The notes under the pieces were generated by a model. It searched no databases, was not told the DNA's origin, and saw only the letters and a program-made list of their open reading frames with translations. Of a DNA stretch of 64,000 nt, positions 1-9,325 are shown piece after piece; the first letter of the stretch is position 1; each line of letters opens with the position of its first letter. The stretch is from Aurantiacibacter zhengii (GTDB lineage: Bacteria > Pseudomonadota > Alphaproteobacteria > Sphingomonadales > Sphingomonadaceae). The position numbers were made by a program, and so were the translations under genes. The stretch spans positions 496,001-560,000 of the forward strand of contig NZ_QXFL01000001.1 of assembly GCF_003584125.1 (NCBI RefSeq). The letters are read 5' to 3'.

Positions 1-558
1 GAATCCGCCGACCATGGTATAGGCCAGCACCACCAGCGCCGTGAGCAGGACGCCCGCCATGTAGGGACTGAAGCCCATCACCGGCGCGTCGATGAACGTG
101 CTCTCGAACAGCAACCCGCCCCCGACAAGTCCAGCGGCGGAATAGACCGCGAAGAACACCACGATGATGATGGCAGATGTCACCCGCAGCGCCACTGCCT
201 TGTCCGGAAAGCGATTGGCCAGGAACTGCGGTATGGTAAGGGCATTGCCATATTCAACGGTCTGCCGCCGCAGCCGGGGGGCAACCACGATCCAGTTCAC
301 CACCGCACCGACGAAAAGGCCGATGCCGATCCATGCTTCGACCAGGCCCGACAGGTAAAGCGCCCCGGGCAAACCCAGCAGCAGCCAGCCCGACATGTCG
401 GATGCGCCAGCGGACAGGGCCGCCACCGCCGGCGGCAGGTTCCGCCCGCCCAGCAGGTAGCCTTCGCTATCCTCGGTCGAGCGTTTCCAGGCATAGAGTC
501 CGATGCCGAGCATCAGGATGAAATAGAGAGCGAGTGCGATCAGTGTCGGTGTCTGCAT
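1..558 (-). CDS. putP: Sodium/proline symporter PutP (partial, C-terminus off the left edge)
   Basis: This is the first 186 codons of a gene running off the left edge, so no stop codon is visible. The translation starts MQTPTLIALALYFILMLGIG and contains the solute:sodium symporter signatures YLLGGRNLPP, ALSAGASDMSGWLLLGLPGA and LSGLVEAWIGIG, which match the N-terminal quarter of PutP closely. PutP is an inner-membrane Na+-coupled L-proline importer of the SSS family. About four membrane segments are visible. An in-frame ATG three codons upstream (position 567) is an alternative start; neither has a clear Shine-Dalgarno sequence. The gene diverges from the antiporter gene at 682, and both promoters must lie in the 123-base gap. 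The family call is strong. Proline as substrate rests on similarity. Confidence 0.93.
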   Translation of the reverse strand, partial: MQTPTLIALALYFILMLGIGLYAWKRSTEDSEGYLLGGRNLPPAVAALSAGASDMSGWLLLGLPGALYLSGLVEAWIGIGLFVGAVVNWIVVAPRLRRQTVEYGNALTIPQFLANRFPDKAVALRVTSAIIIVVFFAVYSAAGLVGGGLLFESTFIDAPVMGFSPYMAGVLLTALVVLAYTMVGGF

Positions 559-681
559 GGCCGCCATCCATACATGACAGGCAAGCGATGTGAACAGGTG
601 GCAGCAAGTTTGCCAGACCCTTTCGCGGCGAGCCGCTGCAACGCAATATAGCGGTTGTTAAACTATCGCCAATCTTCGATA

Positions 682-2457
682 ATGACGCCAATGCACGGTG
701 CCGAAGCCATCTCCCCGATCATGAAGGACGCGTTGGTTATCCTCGGCGCGGCCGGTATTGTCATACCCCTTTTCGCCAGATTTCGCGTCACACCGATCAT
801 CGGGTTCATCCTGATAGGACTGCTTGTCGGGCCTTACGGGCTCGGCCGAATGGTGATCGAGCACGAATGGCTCTCGTATGTGACAATCACCGATCAGGAG
901 CGGCTGGAGCCCTTCGCCGAATTCGGCATTATCCTGCTGCTGTTCGCGATCGGGCTGGAACTGAGCTTCAAGCGACTGTGGCAACTGCGCAGGCTGGTTT
1001 TCGGTCTCGGCGCGCTGGAATTGCTGGTGATCGGTTCGCTGATGGCAGCAATCCTTTCCATGATGGGGCAGTACTGGACCGGCGCCCTGGCGCTCGGCCT
1101 TGCCCTCGCCTTCTCCTCCACCGCTCTTGTCCTCCCCATCTCTGGCACCAACACGCCGGTAGGCCGCGCAGCCCTGTCGATGTTGCTGTTCGAGGACATC
1201 ATGATCGTGCCGGTAATCTTTCTGCTGGGTGCGTTGGCGCCCTTCGCGCAGGAAGAAGGCGCGGTCAGCCTGATGGACACCCTGTGGCAGGGCCTTCTGG
1301 TGGTCTTCGTCATGATGGTAGCCGGTCGGCTCCTGCTGCCCCGCCTGTTCGCCCAGGCAGCGCGCACGAAGAGCCCGGAACTGTTCCTTGCGGCCAGCCT
1401 CTTGGTGGTAATCGGGGCCAGCCTCGCCACGGCATTCGTGGGCCTGTCGCCCATCGTCGGGGCACTGATTGCCGGCCTGCTGATCGCGGAAACGGAATAC
1501 CATACCGAAGTCGAAGGCATCATGGAGCCGTTCAAGGGCCTGGCGCTTGGTATCTTCCTGATCACCGTCGGCATGAGCATCGATCTTGCGACCATCTGGA
1601 ACAACCTGTGGCTAATCCTTGGGGCGGTCGTCGGCGTGTTGACCCTGAAGGCCGTGGTAACAGGCGTGCTCCTGCGGCTGATGGGCGCGCGCCGCAGCAC
1701 GGCGACGGAGACCGGGATCCTCATGGCCAGCCCGTCGGAAACGACGCTGATCGTGCTCGCGGCCGCTACCAATGCGCTGCTGATCCAGCCCGGCACCGCT
1801 CAATTCTGGCAAATCGTCACCGCTATCGGCCTAACCATCACACCGCTGCTTGCGCTGCTGGGCCGTCACGTGGCTGGGAGGGTGGAGCCTGCGCCTTCGC
1901 TGGAAGAGATGGACGGCGATTCTGGAACCCCTCGCGTCATCATCGTGGGCTTCGGCCGCGTCGGCAGGCTGGTGGCGCAGATGCTGGACATGCACGGAAA
2001 AGCTTATGTCGGCGTAGATGCCGATGCCGATCTGATCGAGCGCGCTCGCCGCGAAGGCTATTACGCGATCTATGGTAATGCGATGCGCTCGGACGCGCTT
2101 GACCGGCTGGGCATCGACAACGCCCCCGCAGTCATCCTGACGATGGATGAGCATGTCCTTGCGCAGAGACTGGTCAAGAAGCTGCGCGCAGCCCGTCCCG
2201 ACATGCCGATCATCGCCCGCGCCCGCGACAGTTTCCATGCGGCAGAACTTTACAAGAGCGGAGCCTCCACCGCCGTGCCGGAAACGCTGGAAAGCTCGCT
2301 GCAGCTATCCGAGGCGGCCCTGGTGGACCTGGGCGTAGCTATGGGGCCTGTGATCGCCTCGATCCACGAAAAGCGCGATGAATTCCGCGAGCAGATCCGT
2401 GAAGAAGGCGCCCTCGAATCCAAGCCGAAACTGCGCACGAGCACGGCAGAAAGCTGA
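682..2457 (+). CDS. CPA2-family cation:proton antiporter (KefB/YbaL type) with TrkA-N domain
   Basis: The product is about 591 residues: roughly twelve hydrophobic segments (residues 10-390) and then a cytosolic Rossmann domain at about 418-535 that starts VIIVGFGRVGRLVAQMLD, the TrkA-N/RCK NAD-binding fold. The membrane part has family signatures such as GFILIGLLVGPYGLG, LLLFAIGLELSF and SSTALVLPI. Such proteins exchange K+ or Na+ for protons across the inner membrane, and the RCK domain senses nucleotide or redox state. There is no C-terminal TrkA-C domain, which resembles YbaL/KefB more than Trk regulators. The reading frame is open upstream to a TTG at 655; ATG 682 or 691 is more likely, but no strong ribosome site settles it. 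Substrate ion is not known from sequence. Confidence 0.9.
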   Translation: MTPMHGAEAISPIMKDALVILGAAGIVIPLFARFRVTPIIGFILIGLLVGPYGLGRMVIEHEWLSYVTITDQERLEPFAEFGIILLLFAIGLELSFKRLWQLRRLVFGLGALELLVIGSLMAAILSMMGQYWTGALALGLALAFSSTALVLPISGTNTPVGRAALSMLLFEDIMIVPVIFLLGALAPFAQEEGAVSLMDTLWQGLLVVFVMMVAGRLLLPRLFAQAARTKSPELFLAASLLVVIGASLATAFVGLSPIVGALIAGLLIAETEYHTEVEGIMEPFKGLALGIFLITVGMSIDLATIWNNLWLILGAVVGVLTLKAVVTGVLLRLMGARRSTATETGILMASPSETTLIVLAAATNALLIQPGTAQFWQIVTAIGLTITPLLALLGRHVAGRVEPAPSLEEMDGDSGTPRVIIVGFGRVGRLVAQMLDMHGKAYVGVDADADLIERARREGYYAIYGNAMRSDALDRLGIDNAPAVILTMDEHVLAQRLVKKLRAARPDMPIIARARDSFHAAELYKSGASTAVPETLESSLQLSEAALVDLGVAMGPVIASIHEKRDEFREQIREEGALESKPKLRTSTAES

Positions 2458-2511
2458 AATTCTCGGAAATACAATGGGGTTGGAGCGTTGGTGGGGAAAG
2501 GAGAATTTCCC

Positions 2512-2679
2512 ATGAGCGGACATACAGACCCCACCAAGCCCACCCCGAACGACGAAAAGTTCAAGCCCAAGAATGTCGCCTCGGATGACGAGCATGGTCG
2601 CGACACGCGCAACATGAAGGACGTGCCGCGTGGCAGCGATGGTGATCGCCGCCGCGCCGCCCAGAATAGAACCGACTAA
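2512..2679 (+). CDS. Small hydrophilic protein, 55 residues, unknown function
   Basis: A short gene with a very good ribosome site (AAAGGAG, seven bases before ATG 2512). The product is extremely hydrophilic and charged, rich in Asp, Lys, Arg and Asn (MSGHTDPTKPTPNDEKFKPK and onward), has no membrane segment or cysteine, and is probably disordered. It ends three bases before the alaS stop on the other strand, so the two genes converge tail to tail with almost no spacer. I recognise no family. The strong ribosome site and the fitting stop codon are the main reasons to call it real. Confidence 0.7.
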   Translation: MSGHTDPTKPTPNDEKFKPKNVASDDEHGRDTRNMKDVPRGSDGDRRRAAQNRTD

Positions 2680-2682
2680 ACG

Positions 2683-5349
2683 TCAGGCCGCGACGGTTGC
2701 CAATGCGTCTCGCACGGCAGCCAGCGCGGCATCGGCATTGTCGCCGTCCGGACCGCCACCTTGTGCCATGTCCGGGCGGCCACCGCCACCCTTCCCGCCC
2801 AGCGCTTCTACACCCGCGCGTACGAGTTCGACTGCACTGATCCGGTCGACCAGGTCATCCGTGACCCCGACGGCAAAAGCGGCTTTTCCATCATTTACAG
2901 CGCAGATCGCGGCAACACCCGAGCCCATACGCCTTTTTGCTTCGTCCAGGAGCCCGCGAAGTTCCTTAGGGTCCATCCCCAAAAGGACTTGGCCCGAGAA
3001 CTTCACGCCAGCGATCTCTTCGTCAGCCTTAGGCGCAGCCCCGCCGCCACCGCCGAGGGCAAGCTGCTTCTTCGCCTCCGCCAATTCACGTTCCAGCGCC
3101 TTGCGCTCATCCACTAGCGCCGCGACCCGCGCCTCGACCTCGTCCGGCGCGGTTTTCAGTGTGGCGGCAACCGATTTCAGCGCATCTTCACGGCGAACCA
3201 CCCATTCGCGCGCGGCTTCGCCCGTCAGCGCTTCGATCCGGCGGACACCCGATGACACTGCACTTTCCGAGATAATCCGGAAAAGACCGATGTCACCAGT
3301 AGCGCGGACGTGCGTGCCGCCGCAAAGCTCGACCGAGTAGTTCCTGCCGCTGCCCTGCCAATCCGACCGTCCGATCGAAAGCACGCGGACTTCGTCGCCG
3401 TACTTCTCTCCGAACAACGCCATGGCACCGGCCTCTATCGCGTCGTCGGGGCTCATCAACTGGGTGCGCACATCCTCATTCGCCCGGATCTCGGCATTGA
3501 CCTCGGCCTCGATGGCCGCGAGTTCGGCCGGGGCTATCGGCTTGGGATGCGAGAAATCGAAACGCAGGCGATCTTCGGCTACCAGGGATCCCTTCTGTGT
3601 CACATGCTCCCCAAGGTGATTGCGCAAGGCGGCATGAACCAAGTGCGTGGCCGAATGGTTGGCGCGGATCCTGTCGCGACGCCCGGCATCGATCGCCAGG
3701 TGGACAGTGTCGCCAACCGAGATGGTGCCCGACCGGATTGTGCCATGATGGGCGTGGAGGCGACCAAGCGGTTTCGAGGTATCCGAAACGTCTATCTCCA
3801 GTCGTCCATCGCCGGTGATCTTGCCTGCGTCGCCCGTCTGGCCGCCACTCTCGCCGTAAAACGGGGTCTGGTTCGTGAGCACGGTCACGTCCTGACCGCT
3901 GTCCGCGCGATCAACTTCTTTACCGTCGACTACGAGCGCAACCACTCTGCCTTCGCCCTCCGTGGACGCGTAGCCGGTGAACTCGGTGGCACCTTCGCGC
4001 TCGGCAATGTCGAACCAGTGTTCGCCGTCTGCAGATGCGCCAGACCCTTTCCATGCGGCCCGCGCGGCAGCTTTCTGCTGCGCCATCGCAGCATCGAAAC
4101 CTTCGCGGTCCACGCCGACACCACGCGAACGCAAAGCATCCTCAGTGAGATCGTAGGGGAAACCATAGGTGTCGTAGAGCTTGAAAGCCGTTTCACCGGG
4201 AAGGCTGTCACCTTCTTCAAGCGATCCAGCCTCCTCGTCGAGCAGGCGAAGTCCTTTTTCGAGCGTCTGGCGGAAACGGCTTTCCTCCCGCTCCAGAACC
4301 TCGGTGATCAACGCCTGCGCCCGGCCAAGATCGGGGTATGCCTGGCCCATTTCGCCAACCAGCGTGGGCACGAGACGGTGCATCAACGGTTTGTCCGCCC
4401 CCAGAAGGTGCGCGTGACGCATGGCGCGGCGCATGATCCGCCGGAGCACGTAGCCACGGCCTTCGTTGGAGGGAAGGACGCCGTCCGCGATCAGGAAGCT
4501 GGTCGATCGCAGATGGTCCGCGATCACACGATGGCTGGCGAGTGCGCTATCTTCCGCGCGGGCACCAGAGAGGTCCTCGCTAGCGGCGATGATCGTCTTG
4601 AAAGTATCGGTCTCGAAAACGTTGTGAACGCCTTGCAGAACGGTGGAGATACGCTCCAGTCCCATGCCCGTGTCGATGCTCGGGCGCGGCAGGTTGCCGG
4701 TAATCTCGTCGGCTTCCTGCAGATGCTGCATGAATACCAGGTTCCAGATCTCGACGAAGCGGTCACCGTCCTCATCCGGCGAACCCGGGGGGCCGCCGGC
4801 CACATCAGGGCCATGATCCCAGAAGATTTCGGAGCATGGGCCGCACGGGCCATCCGAACCCATGGCCCAGAAATTGTCCTTCGTCGGAATGCGGATGATG
4901 CGGTCTTCCGGCAGACCGGCAATGCGTTTCCACAGGTCGAAGGCTTCGTCATCGGTATGATAGACCGTCGCGGTCAGGCGGCGGGGATCGAGACCAAACT
5001 CTTTCGTGACCATGGTCCACGCCAGCTCGATGGCGCGTTCCTTGAAATAATCGCCGAAGCTGAAATTGCCGAGCATCTCGAAGAACGTCAGATGGCGAGC
5101 CGTATAACCGACATTATCCAGATCGTTATGCTTGCCGCCGGCCCGAACGCATTTCTGGCTGCTGGTGGCACGCGGTGCCGGCGGCGTCTCCACGCCGGTA
5201 AACACGTTCTTGAACGGCACCATCCCCGCATTCACGAACATGAGCGAGGGATCGTTGTACGGCACCAGCGGCGCCGAGGGCACGATCTGGTGATCGTTGG
5301 CCGCGAAGAAATCGAGGAATGTGCGGCGAATATCGTTGGTCGAGGTCAT
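2683..5349 (-). CDS. alaS: Alanyl-tRNA synthetase
   Basis: The product is 888 residues, the usual AlaRS length. It starts [20 protein letters not shown], the conserved N-terminus of the class II catalytic core; the frame stays open 43 codons upstream but that extension is not family-like. The core carries [11 protein letters not shown] and the [10 protein letters not shown] segment. The editing domain has the zinc site pieces HSATHLVH (about residue 565) and CGGTH (about 676), and the C-terminal part has the glycine-rich C-Ala domain. The enzyme charges tRNA-Ala in the cytosol and clears Ser- and Gly-tRNA-Ala. It is followed upstream (5400) by a methyltransferase gene on the same strand, 50 bases away. 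Essential housekeeping gene; call is secure. Confidence 0.98.
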   Translation of the reverse strand: MTSTNDIRRTFLDFFAANDHQIVPSAPLVPYNDPSLMFVNAGMVPFKNVFTGVETPPAPRATSSQKCVRAGGKHNDLDNVGYTARHLTFFEMLGNFSFGDYFKERAIELAWTMVTKEFGLDPRRLTATVYHTDDEAFDLWKRIAGLPEDRIIRIPTKDNFWAMGSDGPCGPCSEIFWDHGPDVAGGPPGSPDEDGDRFVEIWNLVFMQHLQEADEITGNLPRPSIDTGMGLERISTVLQGVHNVFETDTFKTIIAASEDLSGARAEDSALASHRVIADHLRSTSFLIADGVLPSNEGRGYVLRRIMRRAMRHAHLLGADKPLMHRLVPTLVGEMGQAYPDLGRAQALITEVLEREESRFRQTLEKGLRLLDEEAGSLEEGDSLPGETAFKLYDTYGFPYDLTEDALRSRGVGVDREGFDAAMAQQKAAARAAWKGSGASADGEHWFDIAEREGATEFTGYASTEGEGRVVALVVDGKEVDRADSGQDVTVLTNQTPFYGESGGQTGDAGKITGDGRLEIDVSDTSKPLGRLHAHHGTIRSGTISVGDTVHLAIDAGRRDRIRANHSATHLVHAALRNHLGEHVTQKGSLVAEDRLRFDFSHPKPIAPAELAAIEAEVNAEIRANEDVRTQLMSPDDAIEAGAMALFGEKYGDEVRVLSIGRSDWQGSGRNYSVELCGGTHVRATGDIGLFRIISESAVSSGVRRIEALTGEAAREWVVRREDALKSVAATLKTAPDEVEARVAALVDERKALERELAEAKKQLALGGGGGAAPKADEEIAGVKFSGQVLLGMDPKELRGLLDEAKRRMGSGVAAICAVNDGKAAFAVGVTDDLVDRISAVELVRAGVEALGGKGGGGRPDMAQGGGPDGDNADAALAAVRDALATVAA

Positions 5350-5399
5350 GAATGGCGAATTAGGGAGCAAAGTGCGCCCCGGCAAGCCGCCATAAGCTA

Positions 5400-6227
5400 C
5401 TAGCTGCCCTTCTTTGCTGTCACGATCCACGCGGCTGCGGGCAGTGCCACGATTCCTGCATGGCAACTGCGCTGGCAAAGCTCCCTCAAGCGGGCATGGA
5501 ACCGGCCCTTCGCAGCATCATCGAGTTCGGCTGACGCGCGGGCGGCAGGGCCGATCCGACAGAAGTAGCCGAAGGCGTCGTCCACAGCGTTCTCGCCTGT
5601 TCCGGCGATCATGGGATAATCGAACTCCTCGAAAGCAACGTCAGCCCAGCCTCCCTCTTCGAGGATCGACCGTACGCGATCGCAATCAGCGAACGCGAAA
5701 GGACCGGGGGCCGTGGGATCCATCGCCGGTGGCACCCGCGGCAGTAATCGTATCACTTCGGTGAAGAAGGGATTGAGCGCGATATCCCGGAAGCAGGAGA
5801 ACATCAGCGGCGCACCCTCTTTCGCCTGATGGGCCAGGTTGGCAAACGCTGTGACCGGATCGTCGAAGAACATCACGCCGTGGCGCGATATCACGAGATC
5901 AGGTTGTATCCCTGCTTCTGCTGACCATTCTGCAGCGTCAGAAAGGACGAAGTCGACGTTGCCCAGATGGCACGACCGTTCCTGTGCGGTGGCGATGAGT
6001 TGCGGTGATATGTCGACACCGGTGACCGTTATATCGGGCCGGCCACGGGCCATGGCGAGTGACAGTTCGCCCGCGCCGCAGCCCACGTCCAGGACATTAC
6101 GAAAGCGGAATTTGCGCGTGCGTTCGAGCAGGCGTTCGGTGAGGAGCGTGAAGCTGCGGTCGGTACGGCGCCATTCGGCGGCCCAGGTCTCCCCGCTGTT
6201 GCCTTGCCATTCGCTCTTGTCGACCAC
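5400..6227 (-). CDS. Class I SAM-dependent methyltransferase
   Basis: The 275-residue product has the SAM-binding motif [17 protein letters not shown] (about residues 45-60), an acidic end of strand 2 ([11 protein letters not shown]) and a motif near [11 protein letters not shown], all typical of the class I Rossmann methyltransferase fold. The substrate cannot be read from sequence. The start is GTG at 6227, supported by a GGGAGG sequence eight bases upstream. It lies on the same strand as alaS, 50 bases before it, and could be co-transcribed. The protein is cytosolic with no signal peptide or membrane segment. Confidence 0.85.
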   Translation of the reverse strand: MVDKSEWQGNSGETWAAEWRRTDRSFTLLTERLLERTRKFRFRNVLDVGCGAGELSLAMARGRPDITVTGVDISPQLIATAQERSCHLGNVDFVLSDAAEWSAEAGIQPDLVISRHGVMFFDDPVTAFANLAHQAKEGAPLMFSCFRDIALNPFFTEVIRLLPRVPPAMDPTAPGPFAFADCDRVRSILEEGGWADVAFEEFDYPMIAGTGENAVDDAFGYFCRIGPAARASAELDDAAKGRFHARLRELCQRSCHAGIVALPAAAWIVTAKKGS

Positions 6228-6451
6228 GCCTTGCCTCCCGCTACTGCCGGAGCGTTATCGGTCGGGAAGGCATCGGTGGCAACTGCCCTGATGCGAAGAA
6301 GCCGGCGCGGGGGGCAGGAATGCCACCACTTGCCGGCTCCGGTTTCGCAAGGCCGTGCTTTTCGTGTTTTCGTCTGCGGCTTTCCAACTAATGTGGAACA
6401 CCTGGAACACAGTCCTGGAGGCAAAAACCGCCAGGGGCCTTCTTGAGAAGA
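6228..6451. other. Intergenic region downstream of recA with a copy of a dispersed repeat
   Basis: These 224 bases lie between the recA stop codon and the methyltransferase start. I see no convincing gene. The notable content is a 28-base motif at 6391-6418 that recurs at 45266-45293. The promoter of the methyltransferase gene is presumably here. Confidence 0.6.
6391..6418 (+). repeat. Dispersed 28-bp repeat, copy 1 (intergenic)
   Basis: This stretch matches 45266-45293 at 26 of 28 positions; the shared core contains two GGAACAC units five bases apart and ends GTCCTGG. This copy lies between recA and a methyltransferase gene, while the other lies inside a coding sequence. Weaker similarity extends on both sides. 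It does not fit the GTTC-N7-GTTC SOS pattern because the spacing of the GAAC units is five. Confidence 0.75.
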
Positions 6452-7519
6452 TCAGTCCTCCGATTCCGCGTCCGGACCGGTCATCATCTCCTCGGCGACT
6501 TCGTCGGTTTTGCTGCGAATGGCAGCTTCCAACTTGTCGCGAATTTCAGGGTTTTCCTTAAGGAAGGTCTTCGCGTTCTCGCGGCCCTGGCCGATGCGCA
6601 CGCTGTCGTAGCTGAACCACGAGCCGGACTTCTCCACGATACCGGCCTTGACGCCGAGATCGAGGATCTCGCCGATCTTCGAGATGCCTTCGCCATACAT
6701 GATGTCGAATTCGACCTGCTTGAACGGCGGGGCGACCTTGTTCTTCACCACCTTCACGCGGGTGGAGTTGCCAATCACCTCGTCACGATCCTTGATCGCG
6801 CCGGTGCGGCGGATGTCGAGGCGAACCGATGCGTAGAACTTGAGAGCGTTGCCGCCCGTCGTGGTTTCCGGGTTACCGTACATCACGCCGATCTTCATGC
6901 GCAGCTGGTTGATGAAGATCACCATGCACTTGGAACGGTTGATCGAACCGGTCAGCTTGCGCAGCGACTGGGACATGAGACGCGCCTGCAGGCCGACGTG
7001 GCTGTCGCCCATCTCGCCCTCGATCTCTGCGCGCGGCACCAGTGCGGCAACCGAATCGACCACCAGCACGTCAATCGCGTTGGAGCGCACAAGCGTATCG
7101 ACGATTTCCAGCGCCTGTTCGCCGGTATCGGGCTGCGAGACGATCAGTTCATCGATATCGACACCCAGCTTGCGGGCATAGATAGGATCGAGCGCATGCT
7201 CGGCATCGACGAAGGCGACGGTGCCGCCCTGCTTCTGGCATTCGGCCAGAACGTGCAAAGCCAGCGTGGTCTTGCCCGAGCTTTCCGGACCGTAGACTTC
7301 GATTACGCGTCCCTTGGGCAGTCCGCCAATTCCCAGAGCGATATCGAGACCCAATGAACCGGTGGAGATCGACTCCACGTTCATCGTTTCCTTCTGGCCC
7401 AGCTTCATTGCCGAGCCCTTGCCGAATGCGCGATCGATCTGCGCAAGCGCGGCGTCCAGCGCCTTCTGACGGTCCACGTTGGATTCCTTTTCAACCAATT
7501 TCAGATTTGCGCCTGCCAT
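6452..7519 (-). CDS. recA: Recombinase A
   Basis: The 355-residue product is RecA over its whole length: Walker A GPESSGKT at residues 77-84, the segment [19 protein letters not shown], the L1/L2 DNA-binding loops ([11 protein letters not shown] and [19 protein letters not shown]) and the acidic C-terminal tail ending GPDAESED. RecA forms filaments on single-stranded DNA, drives homologous strand exchange and triggers LexA self-cleavage. It starts at ATG 7519. A perfect alphaproteobacterial SOS box lies at 7596-7610, so LexA repression is very likely. The gene is transcribed alone; its upstream neighbour starts 156 bases away. Confidence 0.99.
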   Translation of the reverse strand: MAGANLKLVEKESNVDRQKALDAALAQIDRAFGKGSAMKLGQKETMNVESISTGSLGLDIALGIGGLPKGRVIEVYGPESSGKTTLALHVLAECQKQGGTVAFVDAEHALDPIYARKLGVDIDELIVSQPDTGEQALEIVDTLVRSNAIDVLVVDSVAALVPRAEIEGEMGDSHVGLQARLMSQSLRKLTGSINRSKCMVIFINQLRMKIGVMYGNPETTTGGNALKFYASVRLDIRRTGAIKDRDEVIGNSTRVKVVKNKVAPPFKQVEFDIMYGEGISKIGEILDLGVKAGIVEKSGSWFSYDSVRIGQGRENAKTFLKENPEIRDKLEAAIRSKTDEVAEEMMTGPDAESED

Positions 7520-7595
7520 GACATGGCCTCCGTCTGCTTGCTAGGGTCGTGTTCAACTCTTCAACAGAAGCACATGTACCCACTTTGTTCCATAA

Positions 7596-7610
7596 GAACA
7601 AGAGTGGAAC
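7596..7610 (-). promoter_or_regulatory. LexA (SOS) box of recA
   Basis: The plus strand reads GAAC-AAGAGTG-GAAC, which on the recA strand is GTTC-N7-GTTC, the known LexA operator of alphaproteobacteria. It lies 77 bases before the recA start codon, a normal place for an operator over or near the promoter. A second, uvrA-linked copy of the same pattern in this window (51300-51314) supports the reading. Confidence 0.9.
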
Positions 7611-7674
7611 AAAATTTTTGTTGGATTTTCCGCGAAAGACACGCCCTTGCGCCATTCCCGCGAAGAAATCACTG

Positions 7675-9315
7675 CTAGTCAGTGACTTCCCCAACCTCCC
7701 AATCCAGCGTGCGCGTTCCGTTTGCCGGAACGTCAACCAGGATGATTCGCTGGCCATTGCGCAACCGTTCGCGCACGCCGCGAAAACGCCACTGGCTGTT
7801 GAAGCCCAGTTGCAAGCGCACGGTAACGGGATGCGGATTGGCGTTGGTGATCGTTGCGCGGGTTTCCATCCAGCGCGCCTCGTCGTCGCGCGGGTCTTTT
7901 GCGCCCGCATGGTTGCACGTCACGAAAACCTGCGAAGACTCTCCTAGTGACAGTTCGACATCCTGCCCGGAGGCGTAATCGCGCAGTGTTTCCTCTGCCA
8001 CCAGCAGTTCCCCGCGCGGACCGCGTTCGAACACCGAGACTGTACCGGTGGGCAATGCCACACCCAGCCCGTGGCGCTTGTCGTTCACCGTTTCCAGTAA
8101 CAGCCGGGCCTGCGTGGGATCGGCATTCCAGTTCCACGGCGTGCACTCACTCTCGTAGACCAGTTCGCCTTCCACACCTTCTTCGCGCAGGAAAGCGACC
8201 TGCTTCAGCCCTTGCGCATTCACGTCGACCGGCACCGGAACACGGTAAAGCTTCAGGTCGCCAAGCTGCTCCTCGCCCGCCATGACCGGGGTTGCCGATT
8301 CCATCATTTCACGCTGCACCCGGGCGCCCGTCACCACGATCAGGGCATCTTCGGAATAGGCAGCCATCGCCGCTGGAGGGGGTGGCGGCGGCGGCGGAGG
8401 CGGCGGATAGCCCACGGGTGAGCCGCGCGCCGTACTGCCGATCGGGTAGCACGTCAGCCGAAGAGGCCGCGCGGTTGGCGGATCGGCCAGATCCTCGAAA
8501 TCGCTGGTCACGTTCAGCGTGCCCGCGACGGCCATCAGTTCCGCATCCTCGAAGCTCTGGCCATTGTCGTTGAGGATGGTGAGCCAGCTTGTCAGGTCGA
8601 AGCGAACGTCGTCGGCATCGCGTCCTTCGTGCAGGGTGGCGACGTAGCTTGCTTCCCAGTCGAAGCCCCAGGCGAGGTACGACAGGGTAACCGTATAGGT
8701 GCCGCCGCTGGCATCGCGGGTATCGATGGAGAAAATCGGTTCGGAGGAGAGCCCGTCGGGGATATCGTCGAAAGTCAGCCGCTCTGGCAGGCCCGAACAG
8801 CGCACCGCCTCGAACCCGTCTTGCGTCTGCAGCACCAGCCCGCCATCGGCTCTTGTGCGGATCACCGCTTCCTCGCTCGCCGCTTCTCCCGTGCCAGGGT
8901 TGGTGCGGGTGATGCGAACGCGGTTGCCCAGTGTGCCATTCACCAGCGCAGCAGGGCTGAGGAGGTCGGCGTTGCGGTTCTTCTCGATCGTGCCGCCCGG
9001 CAGTCCGGTGACGATGGCGCTGACTGCCACCATCCCCTCTGCCACGCCCTCGAAGCGGATGCGCGATTCGCCGGGCGGCAAGGTGACAGTCCGGGTTTCG
9101 GAGATCATCGCGAAGCCGCGCGGCCAGTCGGGGTTCATGGTGTCGCCCACGCCCCGATTGGGATCACGGTAGACGGTCACCGCGAGGCTTTCGGGGGACG
9201 AAGCCTGCACCACGGGCCGTTCCTGCGCGGCGGCAGGGACAGTGCACCCGGCGGCGATCAGGCATCCGGCAATTCGTGCGAACAAGTATCTCGGCAAAGA
9301 GGGGGGATGGCGCAT
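7675..9315 (-). CDS. Secreted DUF4139-family protein with poly-proline linker
   Basis: The 546-residue product has an N-terminal signal peptide (LFARIAGCLIAAGCTVPAAA) and shows the DUF4139 layout shared with its neighbour: ITRTNPGTGEA, LSYLAWGFDWEASYVATL and a C-terminal VTVRLQLGFNSQWRF. It acts outside the cytoplasm; the biochemical role of the family is unknown. In the middle there is a run of eleven prolines followed by IVVTGARVQREMMESATPV, which resembles the start of TonB-receptor plug domains in sphingomonads. The start ATG 9315 is preceded by AGGGGAAGG, which overlaps the stop codon of the upstream paralogue; the two genes are ten bases apart and surely one operon. Confidence 0.85.
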   Translation of the reverse strand: MRHPPSLPRYLFARIAGCLIAAGCTVPAAAQERPVVQASSPESLAVTVYRDPNRGVGDTMNPDWPRGFAMISETRTVTLPPGESRIRFEGVAEGMVAVSAIVTGLPGGTIEKNRNADLLSPAALVNGTLGNRVRITRTNPGTGEAASEEAVIRTRADGGLVLQTQDGFEAVRCSGLPERLTFDDIPDGLSSEPIFSIDTRDASGGTYTVTLSYLAWGFDWEASYVATLHEGRDADDVRFDLTSWLTILNDNGQSFEDAELMAVAGTLNVTSDFEDLADPPTARPLRLTCYPIGSTARGSPVGYPPPPPPPPPPPAAMAAYSEDALIVVTGARVQREMMESATPVMAGEEQLGDLKLYRVPVPVDVNAQGLKQVAFLREEGVEGELVYESECTPWNWNADPTQARLLLETVNDKRHGLGVALPTGTVSVFERGPRGELLVAEETLRDYASGQDVELSLGESSQVFVTCNHAGAKDPRDDEARWMETRATITNANPHPVTVRLQLGFNSQWRFRGVRERLRNGQRIILVDVPANGTRTLDWEVGEVTD

Positions 9316-9325
9316 TGCCCTTCCC

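Noticed and set aside
3310-5403. Long plus-strand open frame opposite alaS
   Set aside because: It is a mirror of alaS caused by high GC; composition is Arg/Gly-rich and no family or ribosome site supports it.
6391-6418. 28-bp repeat as an SOS box
   Set aside because: The GAAC units are five bases apart, not seven as LexA needs.
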